Positions 25,914-34,773 of a DNA stretch of 64,000 nt are shown piece after piece. Each line of letters starts with the position of its first letter. Position 1 is the first letter of the stretch. The position numbers and the translations under genes were made by a program. Origin of the DNA: JAGOEX01 sp964630905 (GTDB lineage Bacteria; UBP6; UBA1177); NCBI GenBank assembly GCA_964630905.1, contig CAZVWR010000013.1, forward strand, positions 1 through 64,000, in the 5' to 3' direction. A model generated the notes under the pieces. The model saw only the letters and a program-made list of their open reading frames with translations, was not told the origin of the DNA and made no database searches.

Positions 25914-28223
25914 ATGACATTTTTACGGACCATAATATTTTCAGCACTTTTTTTTGTACCTTGGATAATGTTTTCACAGGAAACGACAGCAGACATACCG
26001 ACTCAGGAAGAAACACCTGTTGAATCTGTCCGGAAAGCAGAAGAGATCGAAGTAAAAGGAACTCTCCTTGAACGGGGAACGCGCGCACCTGTTTCCAGAA
26101 AAGTATTCTATATTATTGAGAAAAACAACAGAAAAATAAGGACTGACAAAGAAGGAAATTTCAATTTTTCACTTATTGAAGGAACATACACTCTCTCTTT
26201 TCCGATCGTCGGCTATGAAAAATTTGAAACGAAGATCGAGGTTAAAAAAGGGGAAAAACTGGAACTGGTCATACGGCTTGAGCCGCTTGTGATAAACCCT
26301 TACAAGATCGTTGTCACCGGTGAAAAAAACAAAGGGGAGGTCTCGGTTCAAAGGATCACGATCGAAGAGGCATCAAAAATTCCCGGCACGAACAGGGATG
26401 TTCTCAAAGCCGTCACAAGTCTGCCGGGAGTCACCAATATCTCAGTTTTCAACGGTTACGGAAGCGGTCTTGTAATAAGGGGAAGTTCGGCAGGTGATTC
26501 GAGCACGGTGGTAAACGAGCACGGTATTCCGCTGATGTACCATTTTGGCGGTCTTGACCCTGTGATCGAACCGGAACTTGTTGAATCTCTTGACTTTTTT
26601 GCTGGCGGATTTTCAAGCGAATACTTCAACACTATGGGCGGAGTGGTCCAGATAAATCTTCGCGATCCGAGAAAGGACAGGTGGGGCGGATATCTTAATC
26701 TGAGTCTTCTGAATGTCTCTTTCATGGTGGAAGGACCGATTTCCAAGAAGGATTATCTTGCCGTCGCCTTTAAAAGAGGGATGCTCGATGCATATGTGAA
26801 GATCGTGGAAGAGCTTGGATTCTTTAATAATTCAGTTTCTTTTTCGACTTATCCCTTCTACTATGATGCAATGGTTCTCTATGTTCATGAATTCAATAAA
26901 AGGAACAGACTTAAGATGTATACTGTCGGTTCATGGGATGAGGTGCGGCTCGGATTTGACAATCAGACCTCGATCCAGAAGATGAGCAATACCGCAAAGA
27001 CCAAGACACAATTCGTCCAGCATACGACGGAATGGCATTTCCGCGAAAATGATTTCAAAAGTCTTTTTTCGCCAATGGCTGAGGTTGTCTGGGTAGATAT
27101 AAATGCAGGTGATGCCGCATATTTCAAGAACTTTTTCTTTCAGCTTGAACTGAGTGAGAAAATGGAAATAAAACTCAATGATATTCATAAGTTGAGATTC
27201 GGAGCCAAATTCTATTACGGTTTCTACACGATGGATGTCAACCTTTTTGCGATGCCCAAGGAAGGTGAAGTCGCATACAACCCGCTGAGCAACGAGATTG
27301 AGGATCATTCTGAAGGCCACTACTGGTTCCCCGGATTTTATTTCATGGATGAGATAACTTATAATGGATTCACTGTCGTTCCGGGAATAAATTTTATCTA
27401 TGATGAGCACAACACTCAGATGATGTTCGACCCGAGACTTACGATCAAATATAAGATAAACGATCAGTGGCTTCTTAAAACTTCAGGCGGACTTTATTCG
27501 CAGATGCCCGCAAACGACGAATCATACGAGCCGTGGGGAACACCCGGACTGAGACCTGAAAAAGCTCTCCATGCAATAGCGGGAATCGAGTACAAACCGC
27601 TGGATTTCCTTGAATTTGACCTTCAGGGATACTACAAACACTTTTTCGATCTTGTAAAAAGAGACGACTCTTTTGATCTTTCCTCTTTTTCAAACGGAGG
27701 GATCGGTTATGCATACGGTGTAGAATTTCTCATGAGACATAAAATGACAGAAAAATTTTTCGGTTGGATATCATACAGTTTCTGCATGTCGGAAAGGAAG
27801 GATTCACCGGACGGCGAATGGAGACCTTTTGATGTCGATGTAAACCACAATCTTATCGCAGTTGCAAGCTATAAGCTCAATAAATACTGGCAGTTCGGTG
27901 CAAGATTCAAACTTGCAAGCGGAGCTCCGTATTCCAATCTCATGTTCACAGACTACTCTTTTGACGCCGATAATAATTTCAACATTCCTCAATACCGGGG
28001 AGATGTGAATGATTCAAGACTGCCAATAACTCATCAACTTGATTTAAGAATTGATAAATACTGGCTTTTTGACAACTGGATATTCTCAACATACCTTGAC
28101 ATTCAGAATGTATATATGGCAAAGAATGTACTCGGAGTGAGCTACCGGAATGATTATACTGAAAAAGTTTATACATACGGTTTCCCGATCCTGGTCTTTC
28201 TTGGATTCAAGGGGGATTTCTGA
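25914..28223 (+). CDS. TonB-dependent outer-membrane receptor
   Basis: 769 residues from the ATG at 25914, which follows AAGGAG; an upstream in-frame ATG at 25833 has no site and would spoil the signal peptide. After the signal (MTFLRTIIFSALFF..., cut near residue 22) there is a carboxypeptidase-regulatory-like domain (about 45-125, GTLLERGTRAPVSRKVF), a plug domain (about 130-240, with SLPGVTN, VIRGSSAGDSS and FSSEYFNTMGG) and a 22-strand-type barrel ending VFLGFKGDF with a C-terminal Phe. Such receptors import siderophores, cobalamin, sugars or peptides using TonB; the ligand is unknown. The gene is first of a four-gene operon with a lipoprotein, ExbD and TonB. Confidence 0.9.
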   Translation: MTFLRTIIFSALFFVPWIMFSQETTADIPTQEETPVESVRKAEEIEVKGTLLERGTRAPVSRKVFYIIEKNNRKIRTDKEGNFNFSLIEGTYTLSFPIVGYEKFETKIEVKKGEKLELVIRLEPLVINPYKIVVTGEKNKGEVSVQRITIEEASKIPGTNRDVLKAVTSLPGVTNISVFNGYGSGLVIRGSSAGDSSTVVNEHGIPLMYHFGGLDPVIEPELVESLDFFAGGFSSEYFNTMGGVVQINLRDPRKDRWGGYLNLSLLNVSFMVEGPISKKDYLAVAFKRGMLDAYVKIVEELGFFNNSVSFSTYPFYYDAMVLYVHEFNKRNRLKMYTVGSWDEVRLGFDNQTSIQKMSNTAKTKTQFVQHTTEWHFRENDFKSLFSPMAEVVWVDINAGDAAYFKNFFFQLELSEKMEIKLNDIHKLRFGAKFYYGFYTMDVNLFAMPKEGEVAYNPLSNEIEDHSEGHYWFPGFYFMDEITYNGFTVVPGINFIYDEHNTQMMFDPRLTIKYKINDQWLLKTSGGLYSQMPANDESYEPWGTPGLRPEKALHAIAGIEYKPLDFLEFDLQGYYKHFFDLVKRDDSFDLSSFSNGGIGYAYGVEFLMRHKMTEKFFGWISYSFCMSERKDSPDGEWRPFDVDVNHNLIAVASYKLNKYWQFGARFKLASGAPYSNLMFTDYSFDADNNFNIPQYRGDVNDSRLPITHQLDLRIDKYWLFDNWIFSTYLDIQNVYMAKNVLGVSYRNDYTEKVYTYGFPILVFLGFKGDF

Positions 28224-29173
28224 TGAACAAATATCTTGTCTTAACTTTTCTTTTAATTTTCGCATCCTGCGAGCCGAACCCGACAGTAAAACCGAATTAC
28301 ATTGTCGGTGAGATCCGTCCTCTCGGGATGAAAGCCGAGCCGGTAGAAGCTGTTCCCGGTGACATGATAACTCTTTCCATGCTGATCGGCGGCAGGACAT
28401 TTTCTCAGGAAAGCGACCTGAAAATTTCGTGGCTTGGGCTTGAAGAGCTGACGATACCTTATACAAAACCGTTAATATTTCCCGTTCCTGAAAATCTTGA
28501 AGAGCTGATACCTGCTGATCAGGACAACCCTCAAGTGGCTTCATTCATTGATAATTTTAACAAAAACGGATTTGCGGACCTTCCCGTTACGGCATCTTTT
28601 GAAACCCCCGTTCCCGGCAGATCTGAAACAAGGACACTTACTGTCACAAAAACGGTCAGAATATACAAAGAATTGCCTGAAGACGGTGTAAGGAAAAATC
28701 CGGTCATTGACCATGTTCTTGCCTCTTATGAAATTTATGGGTCCGTAAAAAGCTTTGAGATTGAAGACGGTGGATTTATTTCCTTTTCGATATCTCAGGT
28801 TCCTGAAACGATTATTTTCAGATCTATCCCTCTTCCACAGGAGGAAACCGGCTGGGACCGGCTGAATTTTGCATGGTTCTTTACAAGTGATACCGGAGAG
28901 TTACTTGAAAACGACATGGAAGTAGAGCTTGATAGAAAAAAATATGGTGATGCGGTTCCTGAAGATCAGAAAGCTACTCAGAACAGGGAATATTTTGCAT
29001 TAAGCTTCAGTCCTGTGATAAAAGAAATAGAGGAAAACAAAATAAAACTGCCGGTAAAATTCAATTTTTATCACATTATCAGAGACAAAGCGATCGATGC
29101 ACAAAGCATTGCCGATTACAGATGGGGACAGGATTTTATGTGGTTTGAAATTGAGATCACGGAGGATGAATGA
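28223..29173 (+). CDS. Lipoprotein in the TonB receptor operon
   Basis: A 316-residue lipoprotein (lipobox IFASC, Cys16). The rest is mostly beta, with KPNYIVGEIRPLGMKAEP early on and no recognised family. Its ATG overlaps the receptor stop by one base (TGATG), and its end overlaps exbD by four bases, so it is tightly coupled to the uptake genes. A role as a surface ligand-binding partner of the receptor, like other receptor-linked lipoproteins, is an inference from position. Confidence 0.65.
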   Translation: MNKYLVLTFLLIFASCEPNPTVKPNYIVGEIRPLGMKAEPVEAVPGDMITLSMLIGGRTFSQESDLKISWLGLEELTIPYTKPLIFPVPENLEELIPADQDNPQVASFIDNFNKNGFADLPVTASFETPVPGRSETRTLTVTKTVRIYKELPEDGVRKNPVIDHVLASYEIYGSVKSFEIEDGGFISFSISQVPETIIFRSIPLPQEETGWDRLNFAWFFTSDTGELLENDMEVELDRKKYGDAVPEDQKATQNREYFALSFSPVIKEIEENKIKLPVKFNFYHIIRDKAIDAQSIADYRWGQDFMWFEIEITEDE

Positions 29174-29610
29174 GCAGTCACGATTTCAATGAACATGAAG
29201 ACAACAAGGTAGTCTCAGAGATAAATGTAACTCCCCTTGTCGATATAATGCTCACTATTCTGATAATTTTCATGCTTGTAAGCTCCTTTGTCGCAAAGGA
29301 GGCGATCGAGGTTGATCTTCCACATGCCGCGACAGGAAAGGAAACTGAAAGAAAAACACTTTCGATCCTTGTGTCGAAGGAGGGAGAATATTATCTTTCA
29401 GGCAGAAAATATGAAACTGTTGCAGACATCGGAACTGAGCTCAAAAGAGAAAAAAGCGAAAACCCTCAGATACAGGTCGTGATAAGTGCAGACCGTCTTG
29501 TTTATCATGGAAAAGTTGTTGATATCATTGATCTTATTCGCCAACTCGAAATATACGATTTTGCCATCAATGTTGAATATGACGAGGAGGCTCTTAAGAA
29601 TTCGCAATGA
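29170..29610 (+). CDS. exbD: ExbD/TolR-family proton-channel subunit
   Basis: A 146-residue inner-membrane protein: a short cytoplasmic N-terminus, one TM helix (about 17-40) with INVTPLVDIMLTILIIFML containing the conserved membrane Asp, and a periplasmic domain with ISADRLVYHGKVVDIIDL. ExbD works with ExbB and TonB to energise outer-membrane receptors. ATGA overlap with both neighbours; GGAGG precedes the start. No ExbB gene is found next to it. Confidence 0.92.
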   Translation: MSSHDFNEHEDNKVVSEINVTPLVDIMLTILIIFMLVSSFVAKEAIEVDLPHAATGKETERKTLSILVSKEGEYYLSGRKYETVADIGTELKREKSENPQIQVVISADRLVYHGKVVDIIDLIRQLEIYDFAINVEYDEEALKNSQ

Positions 29611-30350
29611 AAAGGACCGGATTTCTTAGAATCGGGATAATTGTCTCTGCATTTATCCATATTTTCCTTGCCGCATCCATATTTGAAGTTTCGAGAATTG
29701 AAATAACTGATGATGAATATCGCAAAAGCAGGTTCGTTATCGTGCAGATCGCTAAGCCTGAGACGCCTCCCCCGCCGCCGCCGCCGCCGCCACCTCAAAA
29801 AAAGATAGAAAAAAAACCTGTTCCTCCCGTAAGCCACATAAAAAAGGAGGCTGAACAGGTCGAAGAAGTGAAGCCGGTTTTCGGTGTTACAAAAAAAACT
29901 GTTGATGAAACACAGACAGAAGGAATAGGTGTGAGGGTCGGCAACACTCTGATGAAAGAAATGGAAGAAGAATATACACCCCCGGATCAAGTGAAGGATT
30001 ATGCTTCAGGATCAAAGCTCGAAGAAAGAAAAAAGGATGAAGGACCAAAATTCACACCTGTGCCGAACACCGAACTTGCGATCATGCCGAAAGCTATAAA
30101 TCCGGCAAAACCTAAGTATCCGGAAAAACTTGAAGAAGAAGAGATAGAGGGAGAAGTTATTCTCGAGCTTTCAATTTCCAAGGAAGGGAAAGTGATAAAT
30201 ATTAAAGTGATAGATTCAGATCACAAACTTTTCACCGAAGCGGCACTTGCTGCTGCAAAAAACTACCGTTTTACACCGGGAAAAACAAAGGACGGAACGC
30301 CCGTGGATGCCGTTATCGAGTTCACCATAACTTTTGAAATGCCTCTTTAA
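29607..30350 (+). CDS. TonB-family energy transducer
   Basis: A 247-residue protein with an N-terminal membrane anchor (about 8-27), a run of about ten Pro (about 52-61) followed by Lys/Pro-rich sequence spanning the periplasm, and a C-terminal TonB domain (about 165-247, with NPAKPKYPEKLEEEEIEGEV, LSISKEGKV and AALAAAKNYRFTPGKTKDG). It transmits proton-motive force from ExbB/ExbD to the receptor. It starts within the exbD stop (ATGA). Confidence 0.9.
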   Translation: MKRTGFLRIGIIVSAFIHIFLAASIFEVSRIEITDDEYRKSRFVIVQIAKPETPPPPPPPPPPQKKIEKKPVPPVSHIKKEAEQVEEVKPVFGVTKKTVDETQTEGIGVRVGNTLMKEMEEEYTPPDQVKDYASGSKLEERKKDEGPKFTPVPNTELAIMPKAINPAKPKYPEKLEEEEIEGEVILELSISKEGKVINIKVIDSDHKLFTEAALAAAKNYRFTPGKTKDGTPVDAVIEFTITFEMPL

Positions 30351-30358
30351 ACTTTGTT

Positions 30359-30386
30359 TTGACATATATTTTTGTTTGAATATGAT
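30359..30386 (+). promoter_or_regulatory. Sigma-70-type promoter for the large surface protein
   Basis: Perfect -35 TTGACA (30359-30364), 16-base spacer, -10 TATGAT (30381-30386). It lies just after the TonB stop; the leader to the ATG at 30454 is about 60 bases and AT-rich. Confidence 0.65.
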
Positions 30387-30453
30387 AAATTTCCAGTGTT
30401 GCTGTTACTTAAATATTGTTGTTTTTTGATACCATAAATTTTGGAGAGTAATC

Positions 30454-33400
30454 ATGAAAAGATCTTTAATTTTTGTATTTTTCATTTTTGTATGCTCAAC
30501 CCTTTCAGCACAGTATAACGGACAGTTAATGGGACCTGGTGTTTCAGAGCTGGATGGGAAAAAACTTCAGTGGGAAGCAGGTAGCTATGATTATTTTGTA
30601 ATGTTTAAATCACTGGTTGCCAATAATATAAGAACTCTCTGTACAGCCATTGGAGAGGTTGAAGGAAGCTTAGGCTGTGACTGGGAGAACAACCCTGAAG
30701 GTGATACCTGTCTTCAGTCAAGTACATTTACCCTTGACGCATCGAGGATTCCTGAAGATGCTTATGTTGAAGCTGCATATCTTACCTGGTCTGGAAGTGT
30801 GGATCCTAATGCCTTTTTGCAACCAATTATGAATACTGCTAATTTGTCCTTTTCTTCTGTCGATGGTAAGATTTCTGTTAGTGAGGTTATTACTGCCCCG
30901 AGAAAAGGCACTCTGGGAACCTCAACAAATCAGGGAACTCAGGATTTTTCTTTTGAAGGAATCGGCATGGAACAGAACGGTTCTGTTGTCCGCGGATTCT
31001 ATACATACAGAGTTGATGTCACAGAGATTTTTCAGCATATTCACGAACTTGGTCGTGCGGCCGGATATGCTGCAGACGGAACATCTCTTATAGGAGATTA
31101 TACTGTAGGAGGCGTTGTCTGTTCGGACAATCCGCAGTATATTTCCCAGATTTATAATGATGGGTTATCCTTAAGGGGTTTAAGTTCAGGTTTGATCGGC
31201 GGATGGTCGATAATTCTTGTTTACAGGTCAGTTCAGGTTGATCCCAAAATGGTCTATGTTTACAACGGCTTTTCATCTTACATATTCAGAACACAGGATA
31301 TTAACATTTCCGGATTTGAATTTCCCGACAAACCAAAAGTAAAAGTTTCTCTTCATGTTCTTGAAGGTGACCCCGGAATAGCAATTGCTACAGACGCAGC
31401 AAATTGCGGTGGAGCATGCCCCCCGGAAGGACTTTCCGTAACTGGGGAAACTACTGCAACCACAGATTTTGTTATTTTGCAAAATGACTGTAATCCTGCT
31501 AAGTTTCAAGACGGCTCAAATCCACCCAAGCCTTTTAACTATTCTGAAACATACAACTCAATTTCAAGCATTTACAGCTTAGATGGACTTACTCCGACCT
31601 GTATAGGGGGCGATCCGAACAATCCTGATCCCAACACCCTTGAATACACAATGGATGTGGATACTTTTTTAATGGATACTGAAACAAATACGCTTTTTGA
31701 CAATCAGTTTAAAAAAGGCGATAAAAATATGTTTTTCAAAATCGGTGCCAACGGAGACTTAATTTACACAAATTACATGGTTGTTTCAGTTGACACAAAA
31801 GCTCCAAGATATGATATTCCGCCGAACGCTGATACACCGAGCGGAAGAGAGAAAAATTACTGTTCATGCTCGGAAAAGGCTGATTCAGTATGCTTCACTG
31901 GACCTTTCTATTTTGCGGTAAAAGTTCAGAACTGGGGTGATGACATTTCAGTAGATGTGACAATCCAGGACAAGCTTTCCTCTAAAGTTACTTATGTTCC
32001 CGGAACAACTGAAATTTGTAAAGATTGGAAACAACCTAATGTTTGCTCAAAGTGGACAAAAATTGAAGACAAAGGGGGGAAATTTCCTCTTGCGGAACCA
32101 TATCCTCTGACAGATGTCCTCATGTATTGTGATCCTGTCACAATGGAATGTCCCGAAACAATAATGGTAAGATTCAAAGTTCTTCCCAAAGAAAACCTCC
32201 AGAAACATGATGTTATTGAAAACACTGCACTTATAAGTGATCTGTCCGGCAAAGTTTACAAAACCAACACTTCTATTCCGCTACGTCTTGTATCAGGAAG
32301 CTGTCCAAGTGCCGCCGAGTGTGAAAACCCTGATCTTACTGAATGTGGCGGAGTTCCCGGAGAAGGATGTGAAAAAGATGAAGAGTGTCCTGACGGTCAG
32401 GTTTGTGATGATAAGGGCAAATGTGTGATAGATACATCAAAGTTCACAAAAGATGCGAAGATCACTGTTGATATGGGCAAGAATTCACCTGTAAACAGTT
32501 CTCCTGTAATAGTTCCTGCTGACTCAAAAAAGCTTGTTATGGGTCAGATTTCTGTTATTGCGACTGTCGACAGCACTGACAAATTTTTCAATTTCAATTC
32601 GATGACTGTAAAAGTCAACAAGGATACATCAACAATAATGAAGAACATCAAACTTATTTATGATGAAAACGGCAATGGTGTTGCTGACAAAGATGAAAAA
32701 ATAATTGCTGAGCCTTCAGGAGTTGATGACATAACCGTTTCGTTTGCAAATAAAAGCGGAAATACAGTTTACGGTGCCAATATCCTTCATCACTTCATTA
32801 TGGTAATTGATGCATCATATCAGACACCGGACGACATTCCGATGAATACGGTGTTCAACTTCGAAATAGATGCTGTTGAAGCATTTGATTTTACCGATGC
32901 GGGGAAACCTGTCGTTGAAGTTCAAATCCCCATGGAATTCATAGAATACTCTTTTGAACCCACCGAAGAAGTTTTCGTATTTACAAAAGGCGACATAGAT
33001 CCGCCTGTCCCTTCAATCGCGAACATGAACAAGACTGTCGAGATTATGCAGATAAGGACAAAAGCTCTCAAACACAGCAACACTCTTGAAAAAATAAAAC
33101 TTAAAACTGCTACTAAATCAGTACTTTTCGGTGAAGGGATCGAAAGCATCAAAATATTCAACGATGCGAACAAGGACGGATCATTTGCAGCTGAAGAACT
33201 GCTTGCAACAGCTTCAATAAACGGGCCGGTCAATCAAATAGAGCTCATGTTCATGCCTCCTTTGAACTACAGCGAAAATGAGGAAAAAACAATCCTTGTT
33301 GTTGCAACTTTCAACATTCCTAAAGACAAGATGGCTCAGATCGAGATCTTAAAAGTTACTCTTGATGAAGCTGTTGACACAATAGGTCTTCCGCTTAAAT

Positions 33401-33585
33401 CGAAGGAGTTCTGGTACAAATGTGAGGACGGTGATGCAAGCTGTCAGGGCGAAGTTGATGAAAAGGATGGCGGATGTTCAATTTCCTCAGTTGAAGATTT
33501 ATCAATAAATTCAGTGTTTATGGCTGTTGCTGCTCTTCTCGGACTCCTGTTTTTCAAAAGAAATTTTGAGTCAAAGGCAAAATAA
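30454..33585 (+). CDS. Large surface protein with C-terminal Cys-TM-basic sorting tail
   Basis: A 1043-residue exported protein (signal peptide ending TLSAQ, about residue 19). The N-terminal 450 residues are beta-rich with scattered Cys. A region near 445-640 resembles DUF11-type repeats of surface proteins (VQNWGDDISVDVTIQDKLSS, YVPGTTEICKDW). A Cys-knot-like patch follows (ECGGVPGEGCEKDEEC, about 628-660), then further beta domains. The C-terminus has KDGGCSIS, a TM helix (VFMAVAALLGLLFF) and the basic end KRNFESKAK. This Cys-TM-basic tripartite end is the pattern of MYXO-CTERM-type surface sorting signals. It has its own strong promoter and GGAGAG site and is not part of the TonB operon. 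Confidence 0.75.
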   Translation: MKRSLIFVFFIFVCSTLSAQYNGQLMGPGVSELDGKKLQWEAGSYDYFVMFKSLVANNIRTLCTAIGEVEGSLGCDWENNPEGDTCLQSSTFTLDASRIPEDAYVEAAYLTWSGSVDPNAFLQPIMNTANLSFSSVDGKISVSEVITAPRKGTLGTSTNQGTQDFSFEGIGMEQNGSVVRGFYTYRVDVTEIFQHIHELGRAAGYAADGTSLIGDYTVGGVVCSDNPQYISQIYNDGLSLRGLSSGLIGGWSIILVYRSVQVDPKMVYVYNGFSSYIFRTQDINISGFEFPDKPKVKVSLHVLEGDPGIAIATDAANCGGACPPEGLSVTGETTATTDFVILQNDCNPAKFQDGSNPPKPFNYSETYNSISSIYSLDGLTPTCIGGDPNNPDPNTLEYTMDVDTFLMDTETNTLFDNQFKKGDKNMFFKIGANGDLIYTNYMVVSVDTKAPRYDIPPNADTPSGREKNYCSCSEKADSVCFTGPFYFAVKVQNWGDDISVDVTIQDKLSSKVTYVPGTTEICKDWKQPNVCSKWTKIEDKGGKFPLAEPYPLTDVLMYCDPVTMECPETIMVRFKVLPKENLQKHDVIENTALISDLSGKVYKTNTSIPLRLVSGSCPSAAECENPDLTECGGVPGEGCEKDEECPDGQVCDDKGKCVIDTSKFTKDAKITVDMGKNSPVNSSPVIVPADSKKLVMGQISVIATVDSTDKFFNFNSMTVKVNKDTSTIMKNIKLIYDENGNGVADKDEKIIAEPSGVDDITVSFANKSGNTVYGANILHHFIMVIDASYQTPDDIPMNTVFNFEIDAVEAFDFTDAGKPVVEVQIPMEFIEYSFEPTEEVFVFTKGDIDPPVPSIANMNKTVEIMQIRTKALKHSNTLEKIKLKTATKSVLFGEGIESIKIFNDANKDGSFAAEELLATASINGPVNQIELMFMPPLNYSENEEKTILVVATFNIPKDKMAQIEILKVTLDEAVDTIGLPLKSKEFWYKCEDGDASCQGEVDEKDGGCSISSVEDLSINSVFMAVAALLGLLFFKRNFESKAK

Positions 33586-33588
33586 AGG

Positions 33589-33616
33589 TTGACAACTGAA
33601 GCTTCGTAACTACTAT
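33589..33616 (+). promoter_or_regulatory. Promoter of tRNA-fMet
   Basis: Perfect TTGACA (33589-33594), 16-base spacer and TACTAT (33611-33616), ending 17 bases before the tRNA. It starts four bases after the stop of the surface protein gene. Confidence 0.65.
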
Positions 33617-33633
33617 AGCACCTGATTTAAGGT

Positions 33634-33709
<76 letters not shown>

Positions 33710-33737
33710 TTTTTCTTTCCTTGGAACTTTCCGTCAA

Positions 33738-33928
33738 CAACCTTCTCAAAGTAAATCTTCCAAATAATGATGAAATACGATATACTTCGTGATGCACTCA
33801 ATCGTAGGATAGCGAAGATGAAAAATGGAAACTACGAATACAAACTTCTTTACAGCGGTCAGCTCTCACCGATCGCACGGCTGAACGATGAAGACCGTGT
33901 GGTTGAGGAATATGTTTATGGGTCAAGG
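33738..33928 (+). pseudogene. RHS-core fragment, copy 1 (frameshifted)
   Basis: About 190 bases nearly identical to the two other RHS-core copies downstream. Translation matches the region with LNRRIAKMKNGNYEYKLLYSG and LNDEDRVVEEYVYGS. An extra base near 33788-33791 shifts the frame, and the match stops at about 33928, directly before a promoter. It is a non-functional remnant. It occupies most of the 278 bases between the tRNA and the DUF4160 gene. Confidence 0.85.
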
Positions 33929-33930
33929 GG

Positions 33931-33958
33931 TTGACAATGGGTGCTGTTTAAATAAAAT
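33931..33958 (+). promoter_or_regulatory. Promoter for the DUF4160/DUF2442 pair
   Basis: TTGACA (33931-33936, perfect), 16-base spacer, TAAAAT (33953-33958, five of six). It begins two or three bases after the end of the RHS-core similarity and leads to the ATG at 33988. Confidence 0.65.
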
Positions 33959-33987
33959 TATTGCTGAATGTTTTTTGGAGGTTTGAG

Positions 33988-34254
33988 ATGCCGACTCTTT
34001 CAATGTTTTTCGGAATAATTATAAGAATGTATATGGGAAAGTCGGAACATCATCCGCCTCATTTCCATGTTTATTATCAGGATTCTAAAGCAGTGATAGA
34101 TATAAATTCTCTTACTCTGAAAGAAGGCAATCTTCCTTCAAAACAGACAAGACTGGTTCTCGCATGGGCTGAACTCCACAAAGAAGAATTGTTGGCCAAT
34201 TGGGAACTGGCTCAAAATGGTGAGCATCCGTTTAAGATTGACCCGCTTAGATAA
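33988..34254 (+). CDS. DUF4160 protein, possible toxin-antitoxin partner
   Basis: 88 residues from the ATG at 33988 after TTGGAGG. It has the family core IIIRMYMGKSEHHPPHFHVYY with its HHPPHFH cluster, then NLPSKQTRLVLAWAELHKEEL. DUF4160 proteins are usually paired with DUF2442 proteins, as here, and the pairs behave like small mobile two-gene modules; a toxin-antitoxin role has been suggested but I cannot confirm it. The gene follows a broken RHS-core fragment and has its own promoter. Confidence 0.85.
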   Translation: MPTLSMFFGIIIRMYMGKSEHHPPHFHVYYQDSKAVIDINSLTLKEGNLPSKQTRLVLAWAELHKEELLANWELAQNGEHPFKIDPLR

Positions 34255-34265
34255 AAGGAGAAATT

Positions 34266-34517
34266 ATGTACGCAGGAGTTCTTAAAATAAAAGATTTTAT
34301 GTCTGATTACAAGATGTTAATACTTTTTGACAATGGAGAAGAAAAGATCTTTGATATGAGTCCTTATCTTTCACATGGTGTTTTTTCAGAGCTTAAGGAC
34401 ATAAAACTTTTCAAAACCGCAACAGTCGTTTTTGACAGCATAGAATGGGCAAATGGTGCCGACATATCACCGATAATTATTTATGAAGAAGGAATACCTG
34501 TAAAAAAAGCTTCCTGA
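34266..34517 (+). CDS. DUF2442 protein, partner of DUF4160
   Basis: 83 residues with the DUF2442 pattern: MLILFDNGEEKIFDMSPYL, GVFSELKD and IEWANGADISPIIIYEEG. The ATG follows AAGGAG, 11 bases after the DUF4160 stop, so the two are one transcript. The DUF2442 member is usually thought to be the antidote or DNA-binding-like partner; not proven. RHS-core copy 2 begins 40 bases downstream. Confidence 0.85.
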   Translation: MYAGVLKIKDFMSDYKMLILFDNGEEKIFDMSPYLSHGVFSELKDIKLFKTATVVFDSIEWANGADISPIIIYEEGIPVKKAS

Positions 34518-34557
34518 AAAACATCTTGCTTTGATAAAACTCCAATATTATTAGAAA

Positions 34558-34773
34558 CAACCTTCTCAAAGTAAATCTTCCAAATAATGATGAAATACGA
34601 TATACTTCCGACGCACTCAATCGTAGGATAGCGAAGATGAAGAATGGAAACTACGAATACAAACTTCTCTACAGCGGTCAGCTCTCACCTATCGCACGGC
34701 TGAATGATGAAGACCGTGTGGTTGAGGAATATGTCTATGGCTCAAGAGTCAATGTCCCTGAATACATGATCAA
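34558..34773 (+). repeat. RHS-core direct repeat, copy 2
   Basis: 216 bases matching copy 3 (35868-36083) without gaps and copy 1 (33738-33928) with one extra base. All three copies begin at the same CAACCTTCTCAAAGTA boundary although their upstream flanks differ. Confidence 0.85.
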
